NCBI RefSeq assembly: GCF_028769735.1
Contig: NC_088171.1
Coordinates: forward strand, 141,381,917-141,445,916
From: Zonotrichia leucophrys gambelii
Lineage: Eukaryota > Chordata > Aves > Passeriformes > Passerellidae
DNA length: 64,000 nt
Direction of reading: 5' to 3'
The notes beneath the pieces were generated by a model. That model saw only the letters and a list, made by a program, of their open reading frames with translations. It had not been told where the DNA came from and ran no database searches. A program made the position numbers and the translations under genes. This document shows positions 24,116 through 35,209 of this stretch, piece after piece. Positions within the stretch are counted from its first letter, which is position 1, and every line of letters starts with the position of its first letter.

Positions 24116-25832
24116 AGAAAGTATGGTTTACATATGGTTTTTCTTTCATTATTTTGGATGTCAACTAGAAGGGTTCTGCTTGTTCCCTTCAGTAACAGCA
24201 AGTAAATAGCCGACCTGTTTAGAAAAACTTAACACTGGAGACCTGGAGAAATCCTTGGATGCAAGATGCATGCTGAACTGTGTGTGACCCTCTGTAGAGA
24301 AACATTAGCTTAATATATTAGTAGTTGTTTTTTAGTGAAGATAAAAGAATATTAGAGAAAATATACAAGGCTTGAGGTCCAAGTTCCCTGTGCAGTCCAT
24401 TTCCCATTGAAATCAAATGGCCAAAATGAAGAGGTCAGCAAAAGTTTGCTTGAATTCTGACTGAGGAAAACAAGGAAAGCTCTTTGCTCACTCCAGGCAG
24501 TGCTGTTATCAAGAGGATCTGGTCACAAAGACCAAGGACAGAGTTTTCAAAGGCAGTTGCTTGATTTGCTAGCCCTGCTTGAAGCACACTGACTGGAACT
24601 GCTTTTGGGAAGTCGTGAAAAATGGGGAGATCCAGGGACCCTCGTGCTAATTCTGGGAAACTTAGTCAAGGCCACAAAGCTGCTTTTAAGCCTTTGACCT
24701 ATCTACTGTCAGGTCAAGCTGCAGGGCAAAAAGTAGGAATTCTGACTTGCACAAGCACTGACGAAATTTATGCTGTTGAGCCCCCTGGTTTTCCAGCTTG
24801 GACATCTTCACACTGTGTCCCCTTTTGTACTGAGACACACATGCAGAGGCCAAAGAATGAAGATGTCTCATGTTAGCTGTAAGATTTCAGGCTGAGTTGA
24901 GCTTACCAAGACAGGTGGTGAGTGCAAGCACCCAAGGAATCATACTTGGAAGACAAGATTGAAGGACTCCTGCAGTTCACAAATGCTACTTGGGAACCGG
25001 ATAGTCGAGTACTGCCAGTTCCTAGGATCAGCTTAAAGTTAATAGAGTGATGGCGGGTGCCCAAAAATCTTTGCAATCCTACATTTGCAGAGATGTTTTC
25101 ATCACAGAGCAGACAAAATAAAATGGTTTTTAAAACTACACACCCTGCAGGTCTCTGTCTTTGCCATTGAGTGTATGAAATTTAAACTAAAAAAAAATTC
25201 CCAACACAAAAAAGGGAATGAATTAATATAAATAACATAATTAGAGAAGCTTGAAAGCAGCAAGAATGTGTGAGACCTCAATGCATTTTTATCCTTATAA
25301 AATAAAACAGACACTGAGAGGATGTTATAAGAAGGCATCTCAGAAATGCTGGTGTAAAAACAGTGAAAAAACAGAGAAATTTGATTTTTTCCAGGAAGAC
25401 AAGGTTCTCCAGACCTGGGATGTAGAAATGGATGTTATGGAAATGCCATGTTTTGGCATGATCTGAAATTGCAGATTCTGGAATTAATTGAGTGTATGGA
25501 GTGCTCCATACATCCATACATCATTATGCTGACTTTGGAAAAAAGTTTCAGATACCTCAAAGGGATGATTTTCGAATGTTCAAGCTTATTGGAGCTTGCC
25601 TCCAAGCAAGAAAGCCTTTGTTTAAGTGAAAGCATCACTAGCCCATGGGCCCAATCCACCTGCAAATCCTGCTAGTGTTTGTGTCCTTTTGGTAAGGTCC
25701 TGTTTTCCCCATGGGTCTACAAGTCCATGGTCAATACATCCTTGATTTCTATGGAAAGCAGTGTTAAAACCCCTACATCTTAGGAAAAGGAGATGGGGGC
25801 TAACTTCAGCACTCCAGCCCTGCTAACTTTCC
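24116..25832. other. Intergenic, nothing recognised
   Basis: AT-leaning sequence with no recognisable exon or repeat. Confidence 0.55.
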
Positions 25833-25845
25833 TTTTTTTTTTTTT
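25833..25845 (+). repeat. Poly-T run
   Basis: A run of 13 T residues. It could be the reversed tail of a degenerate retroposed sequence, but no body was recognised beside it. Confidence 0.6.
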
Positions 25846-25941
25846 CCCTGGGGCGGTGGAGGGTGGATGGCCTCAGTCAAAATCAATCCCATATTCTTTT
25901 CATAAGTCTTTGTGCTTATCCAGATGAATTAATATAAGATC

Positions 25942-25993
25942 ATAATTATATTAAGAGCACTGTTTCTACAGTGCTCTTAATTAATATAATTAT
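25942..25993. repeat. Strong hairpin (perfect 13-bp stem plus 9-bp extension)
   Basis: Arms 25951-25963 (TTAAGAGCACTGT) and 25968-25980 (ACAGTGCTCTTAA) are perfect complements around the loop TTCT. After a 4-base bulge (25981-25984) the stem continues with ATAATTATA (25942-25950) against TATAATTAT (25985-25993). The loop is short for a microRNA precursor. It could instead be a degenerate palindromic element. Confidence 0.85.
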
Positions 25994-27776
25994 TAATTAA
26001 GTGTTAGTTAGTTCTTAAAGAGCAAGTAGCTGCAGTAGGATTGTACAAACGCAATCTTTGGCAATTCACAAAAGGCAGAGTTTTTTTCAGGCTTTTGGAA
26101 ATTCATTTAAAATGCCCTTATGGGCTCGGTACCATTGTTATTTTAATGATGTGGCATTGGAGACCTGAAAGAAACAATTTTTACCCACAATCACTCAGCA
26201 AGTCACATCCTTTCTCACTTACTGGTGATGTCACATAACTGCACTGCTGATCCCCACTAGCAAACTAACTCTGATTTCACCATTAGTGATAACCAAGAGG
26301 GTTTCCTCAAGTTAGACTTTAGGCAAAATTCGAAGTAGGCTTTGAGCAGTTTCTGCTGTGAGGCATCATCCACAGGCAAATGACATGACCAGAGTGAAAA
26401 GGGGTGTGATCTACCACAGGACTGTAGGGCTAATAGCTCACAATTTGTCTGTTCAAGAATGTTTACTTCATTTCATGTCACTAAAAGAGCAAAATGCTGT
26501 CCCCTTTTAATAATAAACATTATATTTCACTAAAAGAAGAAGTAAGACAAGAAGTGATGACAGAAATGCCTCTGAAAATAAGCTATTTGTTACCTGGCAG
26601 ATGCAAATCTATTTTGTCTCTCCCTGTTTCCCTGTTCAAATGCACTTGTGTGGGTCCCACCTATGCACCAGGCAGGGAGATCAAGATCTGGCTCCACAGG
26701 GATGCTTTGTACTGTCCTGAAAGCAAAACTTAATCCAGGGAGAGGATAATGCACTGCTGAGTTACTGACTCCTTCATCCTTGTCTTGCACAAACTTCCTC
26801 TCATCTCCAAAGAGTTATCTGAATAAAGATCTCAGTATTCTCCTCCCTAGAGTTTATTATGAATTTATTAAAAAAAAATACAATCCCTTCAGCTATGAAA
26901 ATTACCCTCATTTGTCTATAAATAGGCTTAACCTCTTAAACTGTGTCAGATGCTGCAGATTCACCAATTTGATCTAGATCTTCAGATCTTTCCTGCTCCT
27001 ACAGCTTCAGGGCAAATGACTCATGCTGTTTGCAAGTGCCTATCCCACTGAGCCTGGCAGTATCAGCGTGGCTGAAGGTTTCTACTAAAACCTGGGCAGG
27101 GATTTTCTTCTCATCAAGCTGAGCTCACCAATATACTGCAGCCACAAATCAGTGTGTTGTACCTACATGGAAATCCATGCATTTGCAGTGGTCCAGCCAC
27201 AAATCAGTAGAGGAAAATGTGTTCTAGAGTATAACAAATATGATAAAGGCAAAATCCTATTGATCCATGTAATCATATTCCCTGCTGCATTTCCCTTCAC
27301 CAGTGGCAGTCCTAGGAAGATTGGTCTGCACTACCTATTACCTTACCTTTGAAATTGCTTTGGAAATATGAAAGAGAAATGTCAAATTATTTTCAGACAA
27401 TCTAAATGACTTTTACAGCTTGTTCCTGGAAATCACAGTTCCCTGAGCTGTCTGAATGTTTGGTCCTTACTCTATAAATCACTTGTTTTTAGAAGCAGAA
27501 GGGATCCAATTTCCCAGGTGTGTGTCCATTCCTAGAGTTGTCCCACCCCTTCTGCTGCTTTTCCTGGGGAAGGGAAAAATCTTGACATGGAAAATTAAGG
27601 GGAAAACCTCTTCTAGGTGAAGGGTAATGTTTCCCTTCTGGTTATGAAGTAGCTGGGAATAGAAAGGTTGGTGCAGCCAGTTTTGCCCAAGTTTCCAGAA
27701 AGTTCTGGGCCTTGGCATGTATTTGATCATACTTGTGGGCTGATCTATGGACCAGGGAGACAGATGGAAGAGCTGA
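25994..27776. other. Intergenic, nothing recognised
   Basis: No supportable gene or transposon. Confidence 0.55.
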
Positions 27777-27812
27777 ATTTTATTTCATTTCATTTCATTT
27801 CATTGCATTTCA
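27777..27812 (+). repeat. (ATTTC)n microsatellite
   Basis: About six pentamer units, one of them altered to ATTGC. Confidence 0.85.
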
Positions 27813-28478
27813 CTTCTACTTCAGTTATGAAGATTATAGCATAAGGTGTTGCTCTTGCCTAATGAATGAGCTGGATGCTTTGGAAGTCCAGCTGATGGTG
27901 CTCTGAGGGCCATCTGTGTCCTCAGCTCCCAGTTTCTCATAAGCTCTTTGGAGTGAGGGCCTGTGTGTTTTATGTTGCCATCACAAATAACACACTCTCA
28001 GCTTGATATCCGTGATTGACTGTGCATGTCACATTTCATGCCATAAAAAACATATGCACGAGGTTGGAAGGACAAACATGCTTTTGGCTTCTCTGCCAGT
28101 TGTAGTTCAGTTTGCCTGCAACCCTTCTTCCATTGTGTGTTGCTACTTTTCCCCTGAAAAATATTCCAGAGCCCCTGGAAGAAGAAACAGGCTCTATTTA
28201 CTGACATTTGTTCCAAGTTATTATGAGCAGACAACTCTTGTAGGCAATAAACAGCATCTCTCAGCCAGAAGCCTTCAGTCAGAACCTACCAAGGCCAAAG
28301 ACTTCCTTCATTTAAAAAGGTCTGAATTAGCCATTAAATATCACAGCACCTTGAAGAACATCCATAGGACCTCTCTGCTTTCCTCCTTGGTCAAGGTTTG
28401 AGCTGGCACTCTGTTAAGTCCCTGGGAGTCTTCTCTGTTGGATGCCCTGCGTGCACACACATGGGTTAGTCCACACTG

Positions 28479-28510
28479 TGAATTAATTCATTAGTTAATG
28501 AATTAATTCA
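28479..28510. repeat. Perfect 15-bp inverted repeat with 2-base centre
   Basis: Arms 28479-28493 (TGAATTAATTCATTA) and 28496-28510 (TAATGAATTAATTCA) are exact complements around GT. The arms are full of TAAT/ATTA cores of the kind bound by homeodomain proteins. A cruciform or a regulatory role is only a possibility. Confidence 0.85.
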
Positions 28511-31437
28511 GCTGCAAGTTCCACTGCAAGGGAGTGCCAGGGCTGAGATGTGCCCTGAAGCACTGAGGCATTGTTGACACAGCCTGGGTGATGAGGAGCC
28601 TTTCCATGTTTCTGCACAGGATGAACTCAGGGTCAGTGGGATGGGGAGGAATCCTTCTGTGCCATCTGCTCCCTCTCTGGCAAACCTCAGGGCATGGCAG
28701 GGAGTGTCCTCCCATGGCTCACCCCCCTGTCTCCAAGGGACACAGCCCTGACAGGCTGTGGGACACTGTCATGTATGCCAGGACGCGCTGGCTTCCCATT
28801 TCACATCTGCTGATGGTCCTCATGCCAGAGGCCAAGTTTCCTTCACAGAGGCTATATTCTGCAGTGCTCAGGCTGTCTCCAAGATCCTACCCAGGGAATA
28901 GATAAACAGAACAATGTTTGAGCCTCTGGTACATTTTAATGTCATTTTCAGGGAAATATATGTGTCATAACAACACAAAGCAGGCACAGTTCCCTTGCTT
29001 TCGATCTGCCTGGTGCCAGGGTCCACGTCATTTCAGCATTGAAACAGATCCAGCAAGATCATGGTAACTTTGCTTTCTGCAGAAGTGCCTCTTTTGCCCC
29101 TTGGTCTGTACTTGTCTCTTGTCTTCCAGCAGTGTTCCTTACTCCTGTCAGGGAATGTCACGTACTGTTATGTTAACATCTGATTTTCACTGGAAACCCT
29201 AGGGAATTGGGCCCTTATCTCCACATACCATGCACATCAAAATAGTTTAATCAAGCCTATTAATTCCAGGGCTTGCTGCTGATCTGGATAAAACACTGCC
29301 CTTTCCCAGCACTGAAGCTTTGTAGCCAAGTTTCATATTGCAGCATTCTCCATTAAGTTTGTTCTCTGCTCCTTGGGGCTGAACACATTTCCCTATGGTC
29401 TCCCAGGTCTTACAGAGAGGTGCCAGGGTTCAGCTCTAAGGCCCAAATTGATTTGGGCTGATTTTCCAGACCAGAAGCATCCCATCAGTTTGAAAATTTG
29501 GACTTGAGAGCCCTTGGTGTCACTTCCTGGTGCTCTTTGCCACATCCAAATGTTGGTTCAGGGCAACTGCAGAGCCTAGGAAGGCATCCAAGAGCAGAGA
29601 GAAAACTCAGAAATGTGCCAAGACTGGGGCAAAAGTCAGGGGATGTCATTACAGAGGTGGCACTAGGGGATCTGAGGAGGCAGACATGCCTTTGTCCTTG
29701 TCCCAGCATGCCTGCTTTAGCGAGGGGTGGAGGGACATAGCTCATTCATCAGAGGGCAGAGCCTGGCCAAGAAACAAACTTCAGAGAACTGGACATGGGA
29801 AGGTTAGATATAGGAGGATGGTTACAGGCATCTTCCTGACCAGATGAAGAAGTGGACCAGATTATTCTGCCTTTTCTCACCTCCAGCAGAGTTTTACCTC
29901 GTGGCTCACCCCTGACTCTTAAGGCAGAAGTTTCCAGCAGCTGTAGAGATGCCTTGTGTTTAAAGCAGCCACGAGACATGTGCCTGTTGGCCCTGGGCTG
30001 CTCAAGATGTGCTGCTGCTTGCTTTTCTGGGAAAGGGTTCTTGCAACATGAAAGAAGTGCAGGCAAACAAAGAGCTCTGGGGAGAGAAGTGACAGGCAGC
30101 AGCTGGAGCCAGTGGGTGACTTGCAGAGTGACAGAGCAGTTGGGCTCTTCACTACCCTGCTACTATTTTGGAAACATCAATAAACAGAAGAGGCCAGATC
30201 AATCTCTCAGGGCTCCAACACAAACTCTGAGGAGCCCTGTGGACACTGGTGGCACCAGCAGCCTGAGACATCAGTTTGTCCATAAGAACTCTGCTTCATT
30301 TGAACTGTGGGCAAACTCATTGAATTTAGCCACTGAAAACATCATTAGCAGTCCACCAATTAGCAGATCTCAGCTCCTTTGCAGGTGCAACTTTGCACTG
30401 AGGAATTCATGCTCATTGTGCCATGGAGAATATGACTTCAACTTCTGCCGGGGGAGCATTCAATCTGCTGGAAAAAAGTATGGATGTTTATGTTTTTAAA
30501 AAGGGATTGTTTTTGCTGCTGTCAATTATTAATGGCTCTCAGGTCAGGCTAAGGAACAATGCCAGGGATAAATTACCCTGTATGCTATTCATATATGCTC
30601 TACCAATTGTTTCCTTCTCAACTAGAGGATTCACCTCGCAATGAACTCCTTGGCATTTGGAAAAAGAGGACTGACAAAGAAATGAACTTGGTGTGCCCAT
30701 TTATTTATGCATTGACATCTTTCCTACTTTGTCAGGTGTGTTTAATCAGAAAGAAGCAGGAAATGCATTATAATTATAAACATATTACCGCAGAAGAAAA
30801 AGGCTGCCCTTGGAAAGGACTGCATTGTTTGATAAACGGTTACAGTGAAAAAACACAGGCTTAACCTACGACTCTTTGCTGAGATCAAAGCAAAGTTGCT
30901 GCCACAGGCTCCCTGTGCAGCAGGACTCAGCTCTGGGTATGCAGCAAGGCAAGGGGAAGAAAGTTGAAAAGAAAATGCAATCTCCTCCCTTCCTTTTCTT
31001 TTTTTGCCTGAAACTTTTCCCCTAGTACTAAAAACAAACAAAAAAACTTTAAAAATGACTCAACCATTAAATATTTGCTGTTAAAATTAATAGAATTAGT
31101 GAAGAACCCAGCTGTGAACACAATAACTAGGGTCATGTCCAAAGCCCCTTGTTGAAGCCATGGAGAGACATTGTTTTCGACAGGTTCTGACTTGGGATCC
31201 TGATGAGCCAAAGCAAAGATGGAGTTAGGGAATAACCCTGGGAGATTCTGGACGTCCTGCAGTCTTTCCACGTGATCTTGCCCAAACTTGCAAACAAAAA
31301 AATTCCTTAACAGCTGAGCCCCAGTCAGTATTGTGCTGCTGCTGTGAAAAGCAAAATCCTTCTGGGCTCTGAGACCAGGAATGCTGTAGGTAAGATGCAG
31401 AAAGGGTTTATTGCCCTTCTCAGCACTGCAAAGCTGA
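28511..31437. other. Intergenic, nothing recognised
   Basis: The longest open frame here (29852-30499, 215 codons, + strand) starts at GTG and has no familiar domain. It is not called as a gene. Confidence 0.5.
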
Positions 31438-31870
31438 GCCATGGACCTGCACTTAAATAAATATAAAAACCACCAACAGACAAACTGAAAATTGTCCAGA
31501 GGAGAGCAACAAAAATGATCAGAGGTCTAGAAAACATGACTTATGAGGAAAGATTGAAAGGGCTGGGTTTGTTTAGTCTACAGACTTTGAAACATTCTAA
31601 TAAACTCTAAAGATGTAAAAAAATATATCGCATCTAAAAGGGGTAATCAATTGCCCTTTATCTCTGTGGCAGAAGGTACAGCACAAAGAAGATAGTATTA
31701 AAAACTCTGAGGCCAAAATACCTCAAGTTTGTTACTTGGGGAAGGATGAGAGCATCTCGTGGCAGATTTTCAGTGTTTTGGACAAGTACCATGAGGGACT
31801 GGGTAACTCACTGTCCCATGGAACAGACTGGTTTCAGCCATGTGATCCTACAGTTTCCTTGATCTAGTGA
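31438..31870 (+). mobile_element. CR1 LINE remnant (3' part, sense orientation)
   Basis: The strand reads ATGGACCTG, then GTCCAGAGGAGAGCAAC, AAAATGATCAGAGG, TATGAGGAAAGATTGAAAG and GGGTTTGTTTAG. This follows the well-known CR1 series (ATGGACCTG, GTCCAGAGGAGGGCCAC, AAGATGATCAGAGGG, and so on). Later pieces (ACTGGGTAACTCACTGTCCC and GTGATCCTACAG) fit the decayed 3' end. It is heavily mutated with no coding ability. Confidence 0.8.
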
Positions 31871-34395
31871 CTGTGTCAGGGCACCTGAGGACAAGGCCTT
31901 GGAGATTATGAACTTTTAGAGCACTCCCTGATTTGAAAAAATGTGTCAGGTGCTCAACCTTTATAGAAGTTGCAAGAAGAAATTTTTTTAAAAAGCCTTT
32001 TTTCCATGGCTTCCATGGTTATTAAATGAAGAGCAACAAATTCCCACCTTTTCATGGGGCCATCATTGCATTGTGAAGAACCTTGCTGCTCTCCCATCTA
32101 GGTGAGTACTCAAATGCTTGAATATTTAGATGATCAGACCTCTGAAAAAGCATGTAAAAGTGCATCAGGTGGTGACAACCTTGCAGATCCTGCTCCAAAC
32201 ATTCCCTTCCTGACAATGGAGAAAGAGGTACCTTGGCCAATCCTTGCTAGGAGTGCTTTTACAACTGTAGAGCAGTGAGGATGGTATTAGGTACTGGTCC
32301 AGGTGGTGCTCAGCATCTGATTAGAAAAGCAACATCCCTTCTCCCCATTGTGCCCACTCAGAGCTGAGTATCCCATCCTGGAGCTGGGTGTGCTGCTCCC
32401 TAGCCATGTCTGAGTAACTTTGCTGTCCCTCGTCTGTCTTGGAAAGGCTCAACACTGTGTTCTGATTTCAACCCCTCTTCTTCAAAGAGCCCCAAAAGTT
32501 TTGTCAGAGTCTGCATCAAAACTCACCACAAGACAAAAGCACATTAGAAACCAGGCTTTGAATTTAATGCCCAGCAATCCCAAATTCCTTGAATTATGGG
32601 CATGAGGCGAGAGGTTTGGGAAGGGAAGGAGCACAAGGCTGCAGCCAGAGCAGAGCTGGCCATAGCCCTTGGCATCTCCAAGTACCTCTGGGTCAAGTGG
32701 GGGCTCCCCAAGAGATGGGGGAAAGATGCTGTGCTCAATCCTGCCACAGCCCTGCCTCTTATTGCACTCCCCATTTCCTGCCCAGCTCTGCAAGGTACTG
32801 CTTGGTCCCACATGAGCTCAGAGAAAATCACTAGTTATATGATATGGGAATTAAAAAAAAATCTCTTTGCTTCTAAGCGTAAACCTATGACTGAGGCAAT
32901 GGTTTGCAAACATGGGATTATGGCCCCAAGTCAAGTTTTTTTTCCCCTCAGTTTTGGGTACAGTCACAAGCCTGGCAGGAATATGTGTCAGCTAAAATGC
33001 ATGGCAGCAACTGGCGTCTCCTGGAGTTTGGAGCTGAGTGGGGTCACAACAGGATGGAGTTTGGGAAGGCAGCACTGCAGGGTTAGGAATAAACATCTCC
33101 CTGGGGCAGACTTTCCATAATTGGCCATGACAAGGCTTCTTTCTCCAGAGAGCTGGAGCTGGTCTGTGAGGAAACAGGATGAATCACTGCTCCTGCTCAA
33201 TTTGGCAAATGCCATGATTTCATTCTGCTCTGCACAGGGAGGAGATGATGATATAGACTGAAAGACAGAAGAGAAATCTAGCCAAAGGCTTCTGAGGTGG
33301 GAGAGGAGTTTGAGTTCCCACTTATTTTTCACAGGTTTACTCAGGCCCTTAGAAGGAAACCCTGGCAATACCCACTGGTGCAAAAACAATTCCCTTTATC
33401 AACAAAGTGAGGGAACAATGGGGACTCCTGAACACAAAGCTCATGCAAACAATAATAGCCCTTTTATTTTCCATTGTTAAACCAGCAGCTGATACTAAAT
33501 ACTTCCTTCCAGCCCTCTACTTTGTTAACTATTTCTGTCACTCTTCTGCTCAATTTATGAGAGAGGATCCTTTTGTCTGGAGCTGGTTTTCTGCAATGTG
33601 GTGGTGACAATATGGCTGTGTAGCCTTTTGTGAAGAGGAAGGTTGAGCATGGTTTCCCTTGTGCCATCCTGTATCCTTTGAAAAGTTCCACTTTTTTTTT
33701 CAAATATGAAGAAAAAGGGGTGTTGTTTCTGCCAGCCTTTCTCTGGATAGTGGTCATCTGTAAAGTTCCTTGCTATCTCAGCAATCTTACCAAGCTCAGT
33801 GACCTAACAGCAGTTCACAGCCTGTTCAGTGTCTGATGATTAATCCCCTCCCTTTCAAAGTATGCACTTAGTGGCAGAACCCCACGAAAATATTGGTGAA
33901 GCAGAGTTGTTTTGCCAAGTGGCAGATTTAGACTTGCTCTTCTTGGAAAGCTGGCTTCCTGTCACTGGCTTTGTCTCATGGGATTTTTTCCAGTGGTTTG
34001 GAGAGAGGAGAAAGGGAAAAAGAAATTGTTCCTCCCAAATACCTCTTCTCTTTTACATCCCCTTTCCTCTGTATGTCCTCTCTGCTATTCTACATTTCAG
34101 GAACTCCATCAGCCAAAGTCATCCTAACTAACTCCACTGCTATTCCTCATGCCAAAGGAGAAGAAAGATCCCTGCAAAATAAGAACCCTTGAAAAAGAAG
34201 GTGCAGACAATTTTAATTTCCATCCCATCTTCTCCTGATTCTTCAGAGGCCAGGCAGATGGAACAAAATTCTTCCCTCACTGTGGAAGAGTGTTAGCTCA
34301 GAAAAGTCAAATCTGCTTCTTGTTGAAATATGAGAGTTCAGATCAAAGCATCAGTCTTTTGCCAATTTCTAATTAGCTGATAGGAACATTAAAAT
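31871..34395. other. Intergenic, downstream of KLHL38
   Basis: No exon or repeat family was recognised. Confidence 0.55.
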
Positions 34396-34922
34396 TTTAT
34401 TTCTTATGAGCTGACTACCACAGCGAACTCAGGCATCTGCTCCTGGGCTGGTTACAAGACTGCAGCTTGAGGCTTCCTATTCTAAACACTGCCACCACTG
34501 GAAAGGAAAGCTTGGTGAGCAATGAGCAGCACAGGGCTGTGGCAGGCAGCTGAGTTTGCATGGCAGCAAAGATCTTACTTTCCATGGAGATAGCAGCATC
34601 CCCCTTCACTTCTGAAGTCAGTACAAGGACAACTCCCACAATTGGTTCTTAGCCATTCTTTCCCCTGTTTCCTCTTGAGATGCTGGGTAAGGCCTCCAGA
34701 CTGGACTCAGCAGCACCACATGCAATATCAGCCAGGTGAACACAATGTGAGCAAAGCTCATGGCCTTTCTGGCACAGGGTCTGGAAGGACTAATGCCATT
34801 GGTGCCTTCAAGGTCAGGACTTTTTGTGACCGCAGGAAGATTCACCATGTGCTCTCTGCAGAGTGAGGTGGGCTCTTTCTGGGAAGAAAAGCACAAAATA
34901 TCAAGGCAGTACCAAGAGTTGT
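34396..34922 (-). other. KLHL38: Predicted KLHL38 3' UTR
   Basis: The first AATAAA on the minus strand after the KLHL38 stop lies at 34396-34401, giving a 3' UTR of roughly 520-540 bases. The end point is inferred. Confidence 0.5.
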
Positions 34923-35209
34923 TTAGAGAAGGTTAGAACAGGGGACACACTGGAGCGTCAGGCACCCATGGTCAAAGAGTCTGTGTGGCAGTTTTCCCTT
35001 TGGTGTCCATGTGTCAGTCTCTGGATCATAGCAGTCCAAGGAATCCAGGTCCTTGATGGCATTGTCTGAGGTGAGACACCGTCCTCCTGTGACATACAGC
35101 TTGTTCCTGATGACAGTGGCCCCATGATGCATTCGTCTGTCCTTCATGTCTGCACATTTAACAAACTTGTTGCCTTTTGTATCATAAGCAATTATTCTCC
35201 GGGTGTACC
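34923..35209 (-). CDS. KLHL38: KLHL38 coding exon 3 (with stop)
   Basis: The acceptor is CCTTCAG|GG. The exon encodes the end of blade five and blade six (YTRRIIAYD, CADMKDRRMHHGATV, KLYVTGG, DCYDPETDTW) and ends CSNLL-stop (TAA at 34925-34923). Confidence 0.96.

Noticed and set aside
29852..30499. 215-codon plus-strand frame
   Set aside because: It starts at GTG, the first ATG comes only about 40 codons in, and nothing resembles a known protein; likely chance.
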